Shown one piece after another: positions 1 to 5,618 of a stretch of 9,341 bases of DNA. The stretch lies in the NCBI GenBank assembly GCA_030631705.1, contig DAOVKQ010000010.1, positions 1 through 9,341 of the forward strand. Direction: 5' to 3'. The notes under the pieces are model-generated. The model had not been told where the DNA came from. It did no database searches and saw only the letters and a program-made list of their open reading frames with translations. Made by a program: the position numbers and the translations under genes. This stretch comes from Candidatus Omnitrophota bacterium (GTDB lineage: Bacteria; Omnitrophota; Gorgyraeia; Duberdicusellales; 4484-171). Position 1 is the stretch's first letter. Each line of letters starts with the position of its first letter.

Positions 1-1
1 A

Positions 2-1072
2 GGAAGGCAGCGTTTTTCCGGTATCGGCGGAGGCCACGATGAAAGAGAACAGACTTTAAATCAGCTCTTGGTTGAGATGGATGGTTTTCAAACTCAGGAA
101 GGGATAATAGTCATTGCGGCTACCAATAGGCCTGATGTATTAGACCCGGCATTGTTGCGGCCGGGCAGATTTGATAGGCATGTTGTCATTGACGGGCCTG
201 ACATAAAGGGAAGAGAGGCAATACTTAAAATTCATACCCGGAAAGTAAAGTTGGCAAAAGATATAGATGTTAATATCATCGCCAAGCAGACCGCGGGTTT
301 TTCCGGAGCGGATTTAGAGAATCTTTGTAATGAAGCAGCTCTTTTATCCGCGCGTAAAAGTAAAAACGCGGTTGACATGGAAGAGTTACAGGAGGCGATA
401 GAAAGAGTTGTTGCCGGACCTCAGCGAAAAAGCCGGGTAATTTCAAAAAAGGAAAAAGAAATTATTGCTTATCATGAATCAGGGCATGCTTTATTGTCTT
501 TGCTTCTTCCCGGAGCTGATCCCCTTCATAAAGTGTCCATAGTGCCCAGAGGTGTTTCTGCTTTAGGATATACAATGCAGGTACCGCTCCAGGACAGATA
601 TATTCTTTCTTATTCAGAGCTTTTGAGCAAGATATGTGTACTTTTGGGGGGAAGGGCTTCTGAGGAGTTCTTACTTGGTGAAGTTACTACCGGAGCCCAA
701 AATGATCTGGAAGTTGCCACAAAGATGGCAAGAACGATGGTTACCCAGTTTGGAATGAGTGATAAAATAGGAAATATTACCTTTGGAAAGAATGGAGGGC
801 CTGTATTCTTGGGACGAGACTTGGGTGAGCGTAAGGACTATTCCAATGAAACCGCGGCAGTAATTGACGAAGAAATAAAGAAAATAGTGGAAGATTCATA
901 CGGCAAAGCAAAGAAAATATTAAAAGACAACATTGAGAGGCTAAAAGCTTTGGCAAATAAATTGCTTGAAAAGGAAGTTTTAACTTCCGAGGAAGCAAAA
1001 GAAATCGTTGGTTTGAGCGAAAAAGAATCCGATGAAGTTGTCTCTGATAACAGCGATAGTTCAACTTCTTAA
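2..1072 (+). CDS. ftsH: ATP-dependent zinc metalloprotease FtsH, 3' part (5' end outside window)
   Basis: FtsH is a membrane-anchored AAA+ protease that unfolds and degrades membrane and short-lived soluble proteins as a hexamer. The frame is open from base 2, so this is the C-terminal ~356 residues; the membrane segments, Walker A and Walker B lie upstream. The first visible residues (GRQR...GGGHDEREQTLNQLL) are the part of the AAA module just after Walker B. The second region of homology follows (ATNRPDVLDPALLRPGRFDR, from about base 119) with the arginine-finger segment. The zinc motif HESGH is at 473-487, and the third zinc ligand is probably the Asp of TTGAQNDL at 704-706. The acidic, serine-rich tail is typical. 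All visible catalytic residues are intact. The ATG at 68 is internal, not the start. folP follows after 57 bases, so the two are probably co-transcribed. Confidence 0.97.
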   Translation, partial: GRQRFSGIGGGHDEREQTLNQLLVEMDGFQTQEGIIVIAATNRPDVLDPALLRPGRFDRHVVIDGPDIKGREAILKIHTRKVKLAKDIDVNIIAKQTAGFSGADLENLCNEAALLSARKSKNAVDMEELQEAIERVVAGPQRKSRVISKKEKEIIAYHESGHALLSLLLPGADPLHKVSIVPRGVSALGYTMQVPLQDRYILSYSELLSKICVLLGGRASEEFLLGEVTTGAQNDLEVATKMARTMVTQFGMSDKIGNITFGKNGGPVFLGRDLGERKDYSNETAAVIDEEIKKIVEDSYGKAKKILKDNIERLKALANKLLEKEVLTSEEAKEIVGLSEKESDEVVSDNSDSSTS

Positions 1073-1129
1073 AAAAGACGATTAGTAAAAAATCCCCCGG
1101 TGACGTTCAACTCATTCAGAAGTTAATCG

Positions 1130-2353
1130 ATGAAAGTAATTTCCCTTAAAGCGCGTACCATCAAGGAAGTAAGCAAGTCAATGCAGGCAATAGGGGTTGA
1201 TCCTCGCGGTATAAAAATAATGGCTCCTAAGGGAGTGTTTTATTTATGTAAGGTCGAAGGAATAAGTTCTGTCGCAGCCAATATAATAAAACAGCATTTA
1301 TTGTCTTTGGGCTCTGATGCCGCGATAAGCAGAGACGCGCTTGTTAAGAATATAAAGACTTCTTTAGTCGTTTTCGGAACCTTTCATCAAATAAAAAAAT
1401 TAGCTGATAAATTAAAAGGTCAGCCTTTTGAGTTGAGTGAATTAGCTTTTGAATTGAAGAGTTTTTTGAAGTCAAGCCGGGAGAAAAGTTATCTTTTCCG
1501 GGCCAGGGGGCGGGTGCTTCGGATAGCCAAACCTGTATTGTGCGGAATAATAAATGTAACAACTGATTCTTTTTCCGGCGATGGATTATTGAATCCGGCA
1601 AAGTATAATAGTTCAAAGACTATAAATCTCGCTTTAAAAAGGGTTGAGAATATGATTCGCGGCGGAGCAAGAATAATAGATATCGGCGGTGAGTCTACCC
1701 GCCCGTATTCAAAACCGGTTAGGGATAGAGAAGAATTAAAAAGGGTTGTCCCGGTAATATCAGCCGTAAGGAAAAAATTTCCTAATATTTTTATATCCGT
1801 AGATACTTCTAAGTACAAGATAGCTAAAGAGGCTGTAAATAGCGGTGTCGATATTATAAATGATATTACAGCACTGGAAGCTTCTCCTAAAACAGCTCTT
1901 CTTATAGCTAAATATAAGTTAGGTTGTATCCTTATGCACATGAAGGGCAATCCTAAAACTATGCAGGTTAAGCCGGAATATGATGACCTGATGGGCGATA
2001 TCTTGGAATTTTTGGGATCGCGTGTTGAATTTTGCCAAAAACGGGGAATATCCAAAGAACAATTAATGGTGGATCCCGGAATAGGATTCGGGAAAACTGT
2101 AAGCGATAATTTTAAGATTTTAAATAGAGCGCGGGATCTTAAAACGCTGGGGGTTCCTGTGTTTCTCGGTGTTTCGAGAAAATCCTTTATTGGAAAGAGT
2201 CTTAATGCTAATATAGAAGGGAGGCTTATCGGGACAGTAGCTGCTATTGTTTGCGGCTATTTAAACGGAGTAGATGTTTTTAGGGTGCATGACGTAAAAG
2301 AAGCTCAGCAGGCTTTAAAAATAGCTTATGAAGTAGCTAACGCCCGGGTTTAA
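1130..2353 (+). CDS. folP: dihydropteroate synthase with N-terminal extension
   Basis: FolP joins 6-hydroxymethyl-7,8-dihydropterin diphosphate to p-aminobenzoate, giving 7,8-dihydropteroate for folate. The catalytic TIM-barrel occupies about residues 135-407. It shows the family signature GIINVTTDSFS (N142), the second signature DIGGESTRP (about 184-192), SVDTSK (D225), NDI (N244), DPGIGFGK (D315), SRKSF (K351) and RVHD (R385, H387), so the pterin- and phosphate-binding residues are present. At 407 residues it is longer than the usual ~270-290. The extra ~130 N-terminal residues include IGVDPRGIKIMAPKG. I recall the same extension in DHPS of Moorella-type clostridia, so it is a known architecture of unknown role. 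An in-frame TAA six bases upstream rules out an earlier start. The ribosome site is weak (AGAAG). It probably shares a transcript with ftsH and cdaA. Confidence 0.96.
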   Translation: MKVISLKARTIKEVSKSMQAIGVDPRGIKIMAPKGVFYLCKVEGISSVAANIIKQHLLSLGSDAAISRDALVKNIKTSLVVFGTFHQIKKLADKLKGQPFELSELAFELKSFLKSSREKSYLFRARGRVLRIAKPVLCGIINVTTDSFSGDGLLNPAKYNSSKTINLALKRVENMIRGGARIIDIGGESTRPYSKPVRDREELKRVVPVISAVRKKFPNIFISVDTSKYKIAKEAVNSGVDIINDITALEASPKTALLIAKYKLGCILMHMKGNPKTMQVKPEYDDLMGDILEFLGSRVEFCQKRGISKEQLMVDPGIGFGKTVSDNFKILNRARDLKTLGVPVFLGVSRKSFIGKSLNANIEGRLIGTVAAIVCGYLNGVDVFRVHDVKEAQQALKIAYEVANARV

Positions 2354-2394
2354 AGAAATAGAGAAAAGCAGTTAATACATGCTAAGGAAAAAAG

Positions 2395-3153
2395 ATGTTT
2401 AGTTTAGCGGATGTAATGGCCTTAAAGGCAATACTTGAGATATTTATTCTTTGGTTTATTATATATAGCATATTTCTTTTTTTAAAAGGCACCAAGGCTG
2501 TTTATCTCCTAAGAGGCCTTGTTATTATTGCTATATCGTTTTTCGTATTCCAAAAAGCTAATTTATATGTCCTTAGCTGGCTGTTAACTAAATTTTTTGC
2601 CTTTTTTTTAATTCTTATTGCGATAATATTTCAGCCTGAACTACGGGCAGGGCTTATACGTTTGGGCAAGAGACATATTTTTTATATTGAACCCAAACAG
2701 GAAGAGATTAAAAAGGTAATTAAGGCAATTGTTAGCGCGGTGGGGGTAATGAGCAAAAAGCGCATAGGCGCTTTAATCGCGCTTAAAAAAGAAATAGGGC
2801 TCAGAGATTATATCCAAAGCGGAGTGATTTTGAATGCCGAAATTACACCTGAACTTATACAAAATATATTTTCTCCTTTAACACCTCTTCATGACGGGGG
2901 GGTTATTATTGACGGGACTAATATTGTTGCCGCAGGATGCTTGTTTCCCTTAACCGATAATCCTGATTTAGAAAGGGCCTTGGGTATGCGTCACAGGGCG
3001 GCAGTGGGTCTTTCTGAAGCGAGTGATGCAATGGTTATTGTTACCTCGGAAGAAAGGGGTTCGGTATCATTGGCAATAAACGGCCAGCTAACGAGGAATT
3101 TGTCTCCCAGTGACTTGCAGACTATTCTTAATGGCCAGTTGGGGAAAGAGTGA
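2395..3153 (+). CDS. cdaA: diadenylate cyclase CdaA (c-di-AMP synthase)
   Basis: CdaA condenses two ATP into the second messenger c-di-AMP, which controls potassium and osmolyte transport and wall homeostasis. It has three hydrophobic membrane segments (about residues 10-30, 36-54 and 58-79). A linker and a DisA_N-type cyclase domain (about 95-250) follow. The RHR motif (R199-H200-R201, bases 2989-2997) that contacts ATP is intact. The canonical DGA motif reads D167-G168-G169 (bases 2893-2901), so the catalytic Asp is kept and the Ala is Gly. Length of 252 residues is close to the family's ~270. The start is supported by AAGGA six bases before the ATG. Its TGA overlaps the ATG of the next small gene (TGATG), which implies translational coupling. 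folP ends 41 bases upstream. A folP-cdaA linkage is known in many bacteria; the usual partner genes cdaR and glmM are reduced or absent here. Confidence 0.95.
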   Translation: MFSLADVMALKAILEIFILWFIIYSIFLFLKGTKAVYLLRGLVIIAISFFVFQKANLYVLSWLLTKFFAFFLILIAIIFQPELRAGLIRLGKRHIFYIEPKQEEIKKVIKAIVSAVGVMSKKRIGALIALKKEIGLRDYIQSGVILNAEITPELIQNIFSPLTPLHDGGVIIDGTNIVAAGCLFPLTDNPDLERALGMRHRAAVGLSEASDAMVIVTSEERGSVSLAINGQLTRNLSPSDLQTILNGQLGKE

Positions 3154-3305
3154 TGAAAATTAGGTATTTGAAAGAAAGATTTCGGGATGTAGGCTTTAAA
3201 CAGATGGTTACTTATAATTTTTGGTTGAAGTTAATTTCTTTAGGAATGGCGGTGATTATCTGGTTGTATGTTCGGGGTGTATTAACCAGCGGGATAAAAG
3301 TATAA
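3153..3305 (+). CDS. CdaR-like single-pass membrane microprotein lacking YbbR domains
   Basis: This 50-codon gene starts in an ATG that shares one base with the cdaA stop (TGATG). It encodes a basic N-terminus (K2, R4, K7, R9, R11, K16), one hydrophobic segment (residues 23-40, FWLKLISLGMAVIIWLYV) and only ten residues after it. The W-L-K-L-(I/L)-S-L...W-L-Y-V pattern resembles the N-terminal membrane anchor of CdaR, the YbbR-domain protein that binds and modulates CdaA. It also sits where cdaR normally follows cdaA. There are no YbbR repeats: pdxJ begins seven bases after the TAA. The positive-inside rule puts the N-terminus in the cytoplasm. I infer a minimal CdaA partner or the in-frame remnant of a deleted cdaR. 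It is too short for most gene callers. The reading frame is certain; the function is inferred. Confidence 0.7.
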   Translation: MKIRYLKERFRDVGFKQMVTYNFWLKLISLGMAVIIWLYVRGVLTSGIKV

Positions 3306-3312
3306 AATCCTT

Positions 3313-4026
3313 ATGAAGTTAGGTGTTAACGTTGATCACGTTGCTACTTTAAGAGAAGCCAGAGGGACTGTTTATCCTGACCCTGTGGTGGGCGCGCTGC
3401 TTGCGGAATATGCCGGCTGTAATTCTATAGTAATGCATTTAAGAGAGGATAGGAGGCATATAAAGGAGAGAGATATTATTTTTACAAAAAAAGCTTTAGA
3501 GATACCGTTTAATCTGGAGATGTCGGTAAATAAGAGTATTGTAGATTTTGCTCTTAAGCTTTTACCGGATTACGCGACTCTGGTTCCCGAAAAGAGACAA
3601 GAGTTAACTACAGAAGGCGGAGTCGATTTAAAAGAAAATTATTTAAAGGTTTCAAGGGCTGTCGGCAGGCTTAAGTCAAAAGGTATAAAAGTTAGCCTGT
3701 TCATTGATCCCCTAAAGCGGCAAATAGACCTTGCTAAGCGAATTGGCGTCGATTCAATAGAGCTCAATACGGGCGGGTTTTCCGAAAGTAAAACTGAACG
3801 CGGGAAAAAGAATTTATATTTAAAGATAAAACAGGCAGCCAAATATGCTAAAGATAAAGGTTTTTTTGTAGCTGCCGGTCATGGATTAGATTACGTGAAC
3901 GTAAAAGATATAGTGAAAATAAGAGCAATCGAAGAATTAAACATAGGCCATTCTATAATTTCAAGATCTGTATTTCTAGGACTGGTTACTGCGGTTGAGG
4001 AAATGATTACTTTAATTAAGAGCTAA
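3313..4026 (+). CDS. pdxJ: pyridoxine 5'-phosphate synthase PdxJ
   Basis: PdxJ condenses 3-amino-2-oxopropyl phosphate (1-amino-acetone 3-phosphate) with 1-deoxy-D-xylulose 5-phosphate, the ring-closing step of DXP-dependent vitamin B6 synthesis. At 237 residues it has full family length and is a TIM barrel. Visible motifs are LGVNVDHVATLREARG at the N-terminus, HLREDRRHI (H42), NLEMSV (E69), LVPEKRQELTTEGGVD, SLFIDP and AAGHGL (H190). H42, E69 and H190 match catalytic His45, Glu72 and His193 of the E. coli enzyme with a constant offset of three. One difference is ELNTGG (N152) where most family members have E-(I/L)-H-T-G. The start is fixed by the conserved MKLGVN; no Shine-Dalgarno sequence is visible, and the gene may be translated by coupling to the microprotein ending seven bases upstream. 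acpS starts 17 bases after its stop. PdxJ is commonly next to AcpS. Confidence 0.97.
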   Translation: MKLGVNVDHVATLREARGTVYPDPVVGALLAEYAGCNSIVMHLREDRRHIKERDIIFTKKALEIPFNLEMSVNKSIVDFALKLLPDYATLVPEKRQELTTEGGVDLKENYLKVSRAVGRLKSKGIKVSLFIDPLKRQIDLAKRIGVDSIELNTGGFSESKTERGKKNLYLKIKQAAKYAKDKGFFVAAGHGLDYVNVKDIVKIRAIEELNIGHSIISRSVFLGLVTAVEEMITLIKS

Positions 4027-4043
4027 AAGTAGTTTGTAACATT

Positions 4044-4397
4044 ATGATTACCGGAGTTGGGGTAGACATGGTTAAAATAGCTAAAATGGAGAAATCTATA
4101 AAAAGATTCGGCCAGGATTTTATAGATAGAGTATTTAATGAAGAAGAGCTAAAAAATATTTTTCCCGGAAAAGTTTATTATCAGCGTTTAGCGGCTCGTT
4201 TTGCCGCCAAAGAAGCGGTTATAAAAGCGATTTCAAAAAAGTTTCCTTTAAGTTTGAAAGATATTTTGATTCTTAACAAAGAAAACGGCGCTCCTTTCTG
4301 TATTTTTAAGAAAGACGTAGATTTAAACATTTTTCTTTCTATAACCCATATTGAAGATTATGCGGTTGCCTGCGCAGTTGCGGAAAAGAAATCCTGA
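4044..4397 (+). CDS. acpS: holo-[acyl-carrier-protein] synthase AcpS
   Basis: AcpS moves the 4'-phosphopantetheine arm of CoA onto the conserved serine of apo-acyl carrier protein, making it active for fatty acid synthesis. The 117 residues match the small trimeric AcpS type. The N-terminal ITGVGVDMV carries the magnesium-binding Asp (D8). RFAAKEAVIKAI carries the second metal ligand (E57). The C-terminal strand motif reads LSITHIEDYAVA, where SISH is more usual. The start is fixed by MITGVGVD at the expected distance from D8; no clear Shine-Dalgarno sequence precedes it. It lies 17 bases after pdxJ, and its 3' end overlaps the beginning of nnrD in another frame by 38 bases if nnrD starts at its ATG. 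This suggests translational coupling of the two. Confidence 0.95.
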   Translation: MITGVGVDMVKIAKMEKSIKRFGQDFIDRVFNEEELKNIFPGKVYYQRLAARFAAKEAVIKAISKKFPLSLKDILILNKENGAPFCIFKKDVDLNIFLSITHIEDYAVACAVAEKKS

Positions 4398-5214
4398 CAG
4401 CCATAAAGGCAGTTGCGGCCATTTGTTTGCTCTTGGGGCAAGCACGGGCCTTAGCGGAGCTTTATGCCTTTGTGTCAAGGCAGCTTTAAGGTCAGGGTGC
4501 GGCCTCGTGACCGCAGGGGTTCCGGAATCCTTAAATAGCATATTTGAGGTTAAGCTTACCGAAGTGATGAGCCTGCCGTTAAAAAGCACTGCAGAGGGGA
4601 GCCTCTCTCAAGGGGCTTTTGATAAGATTAAAGAATTCTCAAAAAAGGCAGATGCTCTTACTTTAGGCTGCGGTGCTTCCTGTAATCTATCTACCAGGAA
4701 GTTAATCCTTAAAATAATCGATCAGATAAATAAACCTCAAATAATTGATGCTGACGGAATCAATGCTTTAAGCGCTAATCCGGAAGTTTTAAAAAAACGA
4801 ACGCCGGAGGCTCTTATATTAACTCCTCATTTGGGTGAGTTTTCCCGTTTAGTCAAAAAAGATATACTTTATATAAAGAAAACAGCAAAAGAACTTGCCA
4901 AAGAGTTTGCCCTTAGGTATAATTTAGTCCTTGTGCTGAAAGGCCGTCGGACTATTGTTACGGATGGAAAGGGGCTCTTTGAAAATAAAACGGGGAATGC
5001 CGGTATGGCAACAGCTGGAACCGGTGACGTTTTAACCGGAATAATAAGCAGCTTTGTTGCGCAGGGAATAGACCTTTTTGAGGCGGCAAAAATAGGAGTT
5101 TATCTCCATGGGCTGGCCGCGGATATCGCCGTAAAAGATAAGACTGAAAATTGCCTTATTGCTTCGGATATTATTGAATATTTGCCTAAAGCCATTAAAA
5201 CCATGCCCAGGTAG
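4360..5214 (+). CDS. nnrD: ADP-dependent NAD(P)H-hydrate dehydratase NnrD (YjeF C-terminal type)
   Basis: NnrD dehydrates the damaged cofactors S-NADHX and S-NADPHX back to NADH and NADPH using ADP. It belongs to the ribokinase-like YjeF C-terminal family. Visible motifs, numbered from the ATG at 4360, are PDSHKG (12-17), IIDADGINAL (128-137), ILTPHLGEF (153-161), LKGRRTIV (193-200) and NAGMATAGTGDVLTGI (213-228). D223 is the likely catalytic Asp. The NnrE epimerase domain often fused N-terminally is missing, so this is the stand-alone form. An in-frame TAA at 4342-4344 limits the start to after 4345. ATG 4360 is preferred; TTG at 4351, 4366 or 4378 cannot be excluded. It overlaps acpS by 38 bases. 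Its last codons (ATG CCC AGG TAG) lie in the 5' end of tRNA-Thr. The usual GPG of the fold reads GCG here (103-105). Confidence 0.93.
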   Translation: MRLPAQLRKRNPDSHKGSCGHLFALGASTGLSGALCLCVKAALRSGCGLVTAGVPESLNSIFEVKLTEVMSLPLKSTAEGSLSQGAFDKIKEFSKKADALTLGCGASCNLSTRKLILKIIDQINKPQIIDADGINALSANPEVLKKRTPEALILTPHLGEFSRLVKKDILYIKKTAKELAKEFALRYNLVLVLKGRRTIVTDGKGLFENKTGNAGMATAGTGDVLTGIISSFVAQGIDLFEAAKIGVYLHGLAADIAVKDKTENCLIASDIIEYLPKAIKTMPR

Positions 5215-5277
5215 CTCAGTCGGTAGAGCAGGGGTTTTGTAAACCTCAGGTCGGAGGTTCGATTCCTCTCCTGGGCT
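5205..5277 (+). tRNA. tRNA-Thr (anticodon UGU)
   Basis: A full cloverleaf can be drawn: acceptor GCCCAGG with CCTGGGC, D-stem GCTC/GAGC, anticodon stem GGGGT/ACCTC with loop TTTGTAA (anticodon TGT at 5238-5240), a five-base variable region, T-arm GGAGG-TTCGATT-CCTCT and discriminator T. CCA is not encoded; a run of Ts (5277-5283) follows instead. The first ten bases overlap the end of nnrD, and tRNA positions 8-10 (TAG) form the nnrD stop codon. It is the first of a Thr-Tyr-Gly cluster. Confidence 0.96.
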
Positions 5278-5307
5278 TTTTTTAGACACTGATGATCGCG
5301 AATAAAT

Positions 5308-5393
5308 GGGTAGGTACCCAAGTGGCCAAAGGGGACAGACTGTAAATCTGTTGCGCGTGCGCTTCGAAGGTTCAAATCCTTCCCTGCCCACCA
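5308..5393 (+). tRNA. tRNA-Tyr (anticodon GUA)
   Basis: This is a class II tRNA with acceptor GGGTAGG/CCTGCCC (one U-G pair), anticodon stem ACAGA/TCTGT around loop CTGTAAA (anticodon GTA at 5342-5344), a long variable arm (TGCGCGTGCGCTTC region), T-arm GAAGG-TTCAAAT-CCTTC and discriminator A. CCA is encoded at 5391-5393, unlike the other three tRNAs in the window. It lies 30 bases after tRNA-Thr. Confidence 0.96.
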
Positions 5394-5399
5394 TAATTA

Positions 5400-5488
5400 G
5401 TATTGAGTATCAAGTATTGAGTCGTGAGTATTGAGTTTTTTAGATAAGATATATAATGCTCAATACACACTACTCATTACTCACGACT
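5400..5488. repeat. inverted array of degenerate heptamer repeats
   Basis: Five consecutive 7-base units read GTATTGA, GTATCAA, GTATTGA, GTCGTGA, GTATTGA at 5400-5434. Four units on the opposite strand (5487 down to 5460) read GTCGTGA, GTAATGA, GTAGTGT, GTATTGA. Every unit starts with GT and most end in TGA. The two arrays face each other across an AT-rich spacer (5435-5459). They can pair: 5420-5427 with 5481-5488 and 5428-5435 with 5459-5466, with bases 5467-5480 bulged. No coding potential is visible. It sits between tRNA-Tyr and tRNA-Gly. Confidence 0.85.
5431..5457 (+). promoter_or_regulatory. possible sigma-70-type promoter inside the heptamer hairpin
   Basis: A perfect TATAAT lies at 5452-5457. 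The best upstream partner is TTGAGT at 5431-5436, formed by the last left-arm heptamer, with a short 15-base spacer. It would start transcription near 5464 and read tRNA-Gly and gpsA. The -10 is good, but the spacing is poor and the AT-rich setting allows chance matches. Confidence 0.35.
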
Positions 5489-5493
5489 AATTT

Positions 5494-5564
5494 GCGGGCG
5501 TAGTTCAATGGTAGAACACAGGCCTTCCAAGCCTGATATAGGGGTTCGATTCCCCTTGCCCGCT
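5494..5564 (+). tRNA. tRNA-Gly (anticodon UCC)
   Basis: The cloverleaf has acceptor GCGGGCG/TGCCCGC (closing G-U), D-stem GTTC/GAAC, anticodon stem CAGGC/GCCTG with loop CTTCCAA (anticodon TCC at 5526-5528), T-arm AGGGG-TTCGATT-CCCCT and discriminator T. CCA is not encoded. Thr(UGU)-Tyr(GUA)-Gly(UCC) is the order of E. coli thrU-tyrU-glyT. Confidence 0.96.
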
Positions 5565-5574
5565 TGTTGAATTA

Positions 5575-5597
5575 ATCCTGAGCGCAGCAAAGGATCT
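5575..5597. repeat. short palindromic intergenic repeat between tRNA-Gly and gpsA
   Basis: Arms ATCCT (5575-5579) and AGGAT (5591-5595) flank GAGCGCAGCAA. The sequence has the CCTGAGCGCAGC...AAGGATCT form that I recall as a dispersed short repeat in many bacterial genomes. It lies in the 54 bases between tRNA-Gly and gpsA, where no promoter is evident. Only a five-base stem can be drawn, so a structural role is uncertain. Confidence 0.45.
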
Positions 5598-5618
5598 TAA
5601 TATCTATTCAGTTTAGAG

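Noticed and set aside
1489..2055. 188-codon minus-strand frame inside folP
   Set aside because: It is a shadow of a clear folP gene, with no recognisable motifs.
5277..5283. Run of seven Ts after tRNA-Thr as an intrinsic terminator
   Set aside because: The stem before it is the tRNA acceptor, whose partner strand is far away, and tRNA-Tyr follows after 30 bases. A terminator is possible but not supported.
5032..5394. Two minus-strand frames covering tRNA-Thr and tRNA-Tyr
   Set aside because: Their peptides (for example GREGFEPSKRTRN and EESNLRPE) are the well-known antisense translations of tRNA genes, not proteins.
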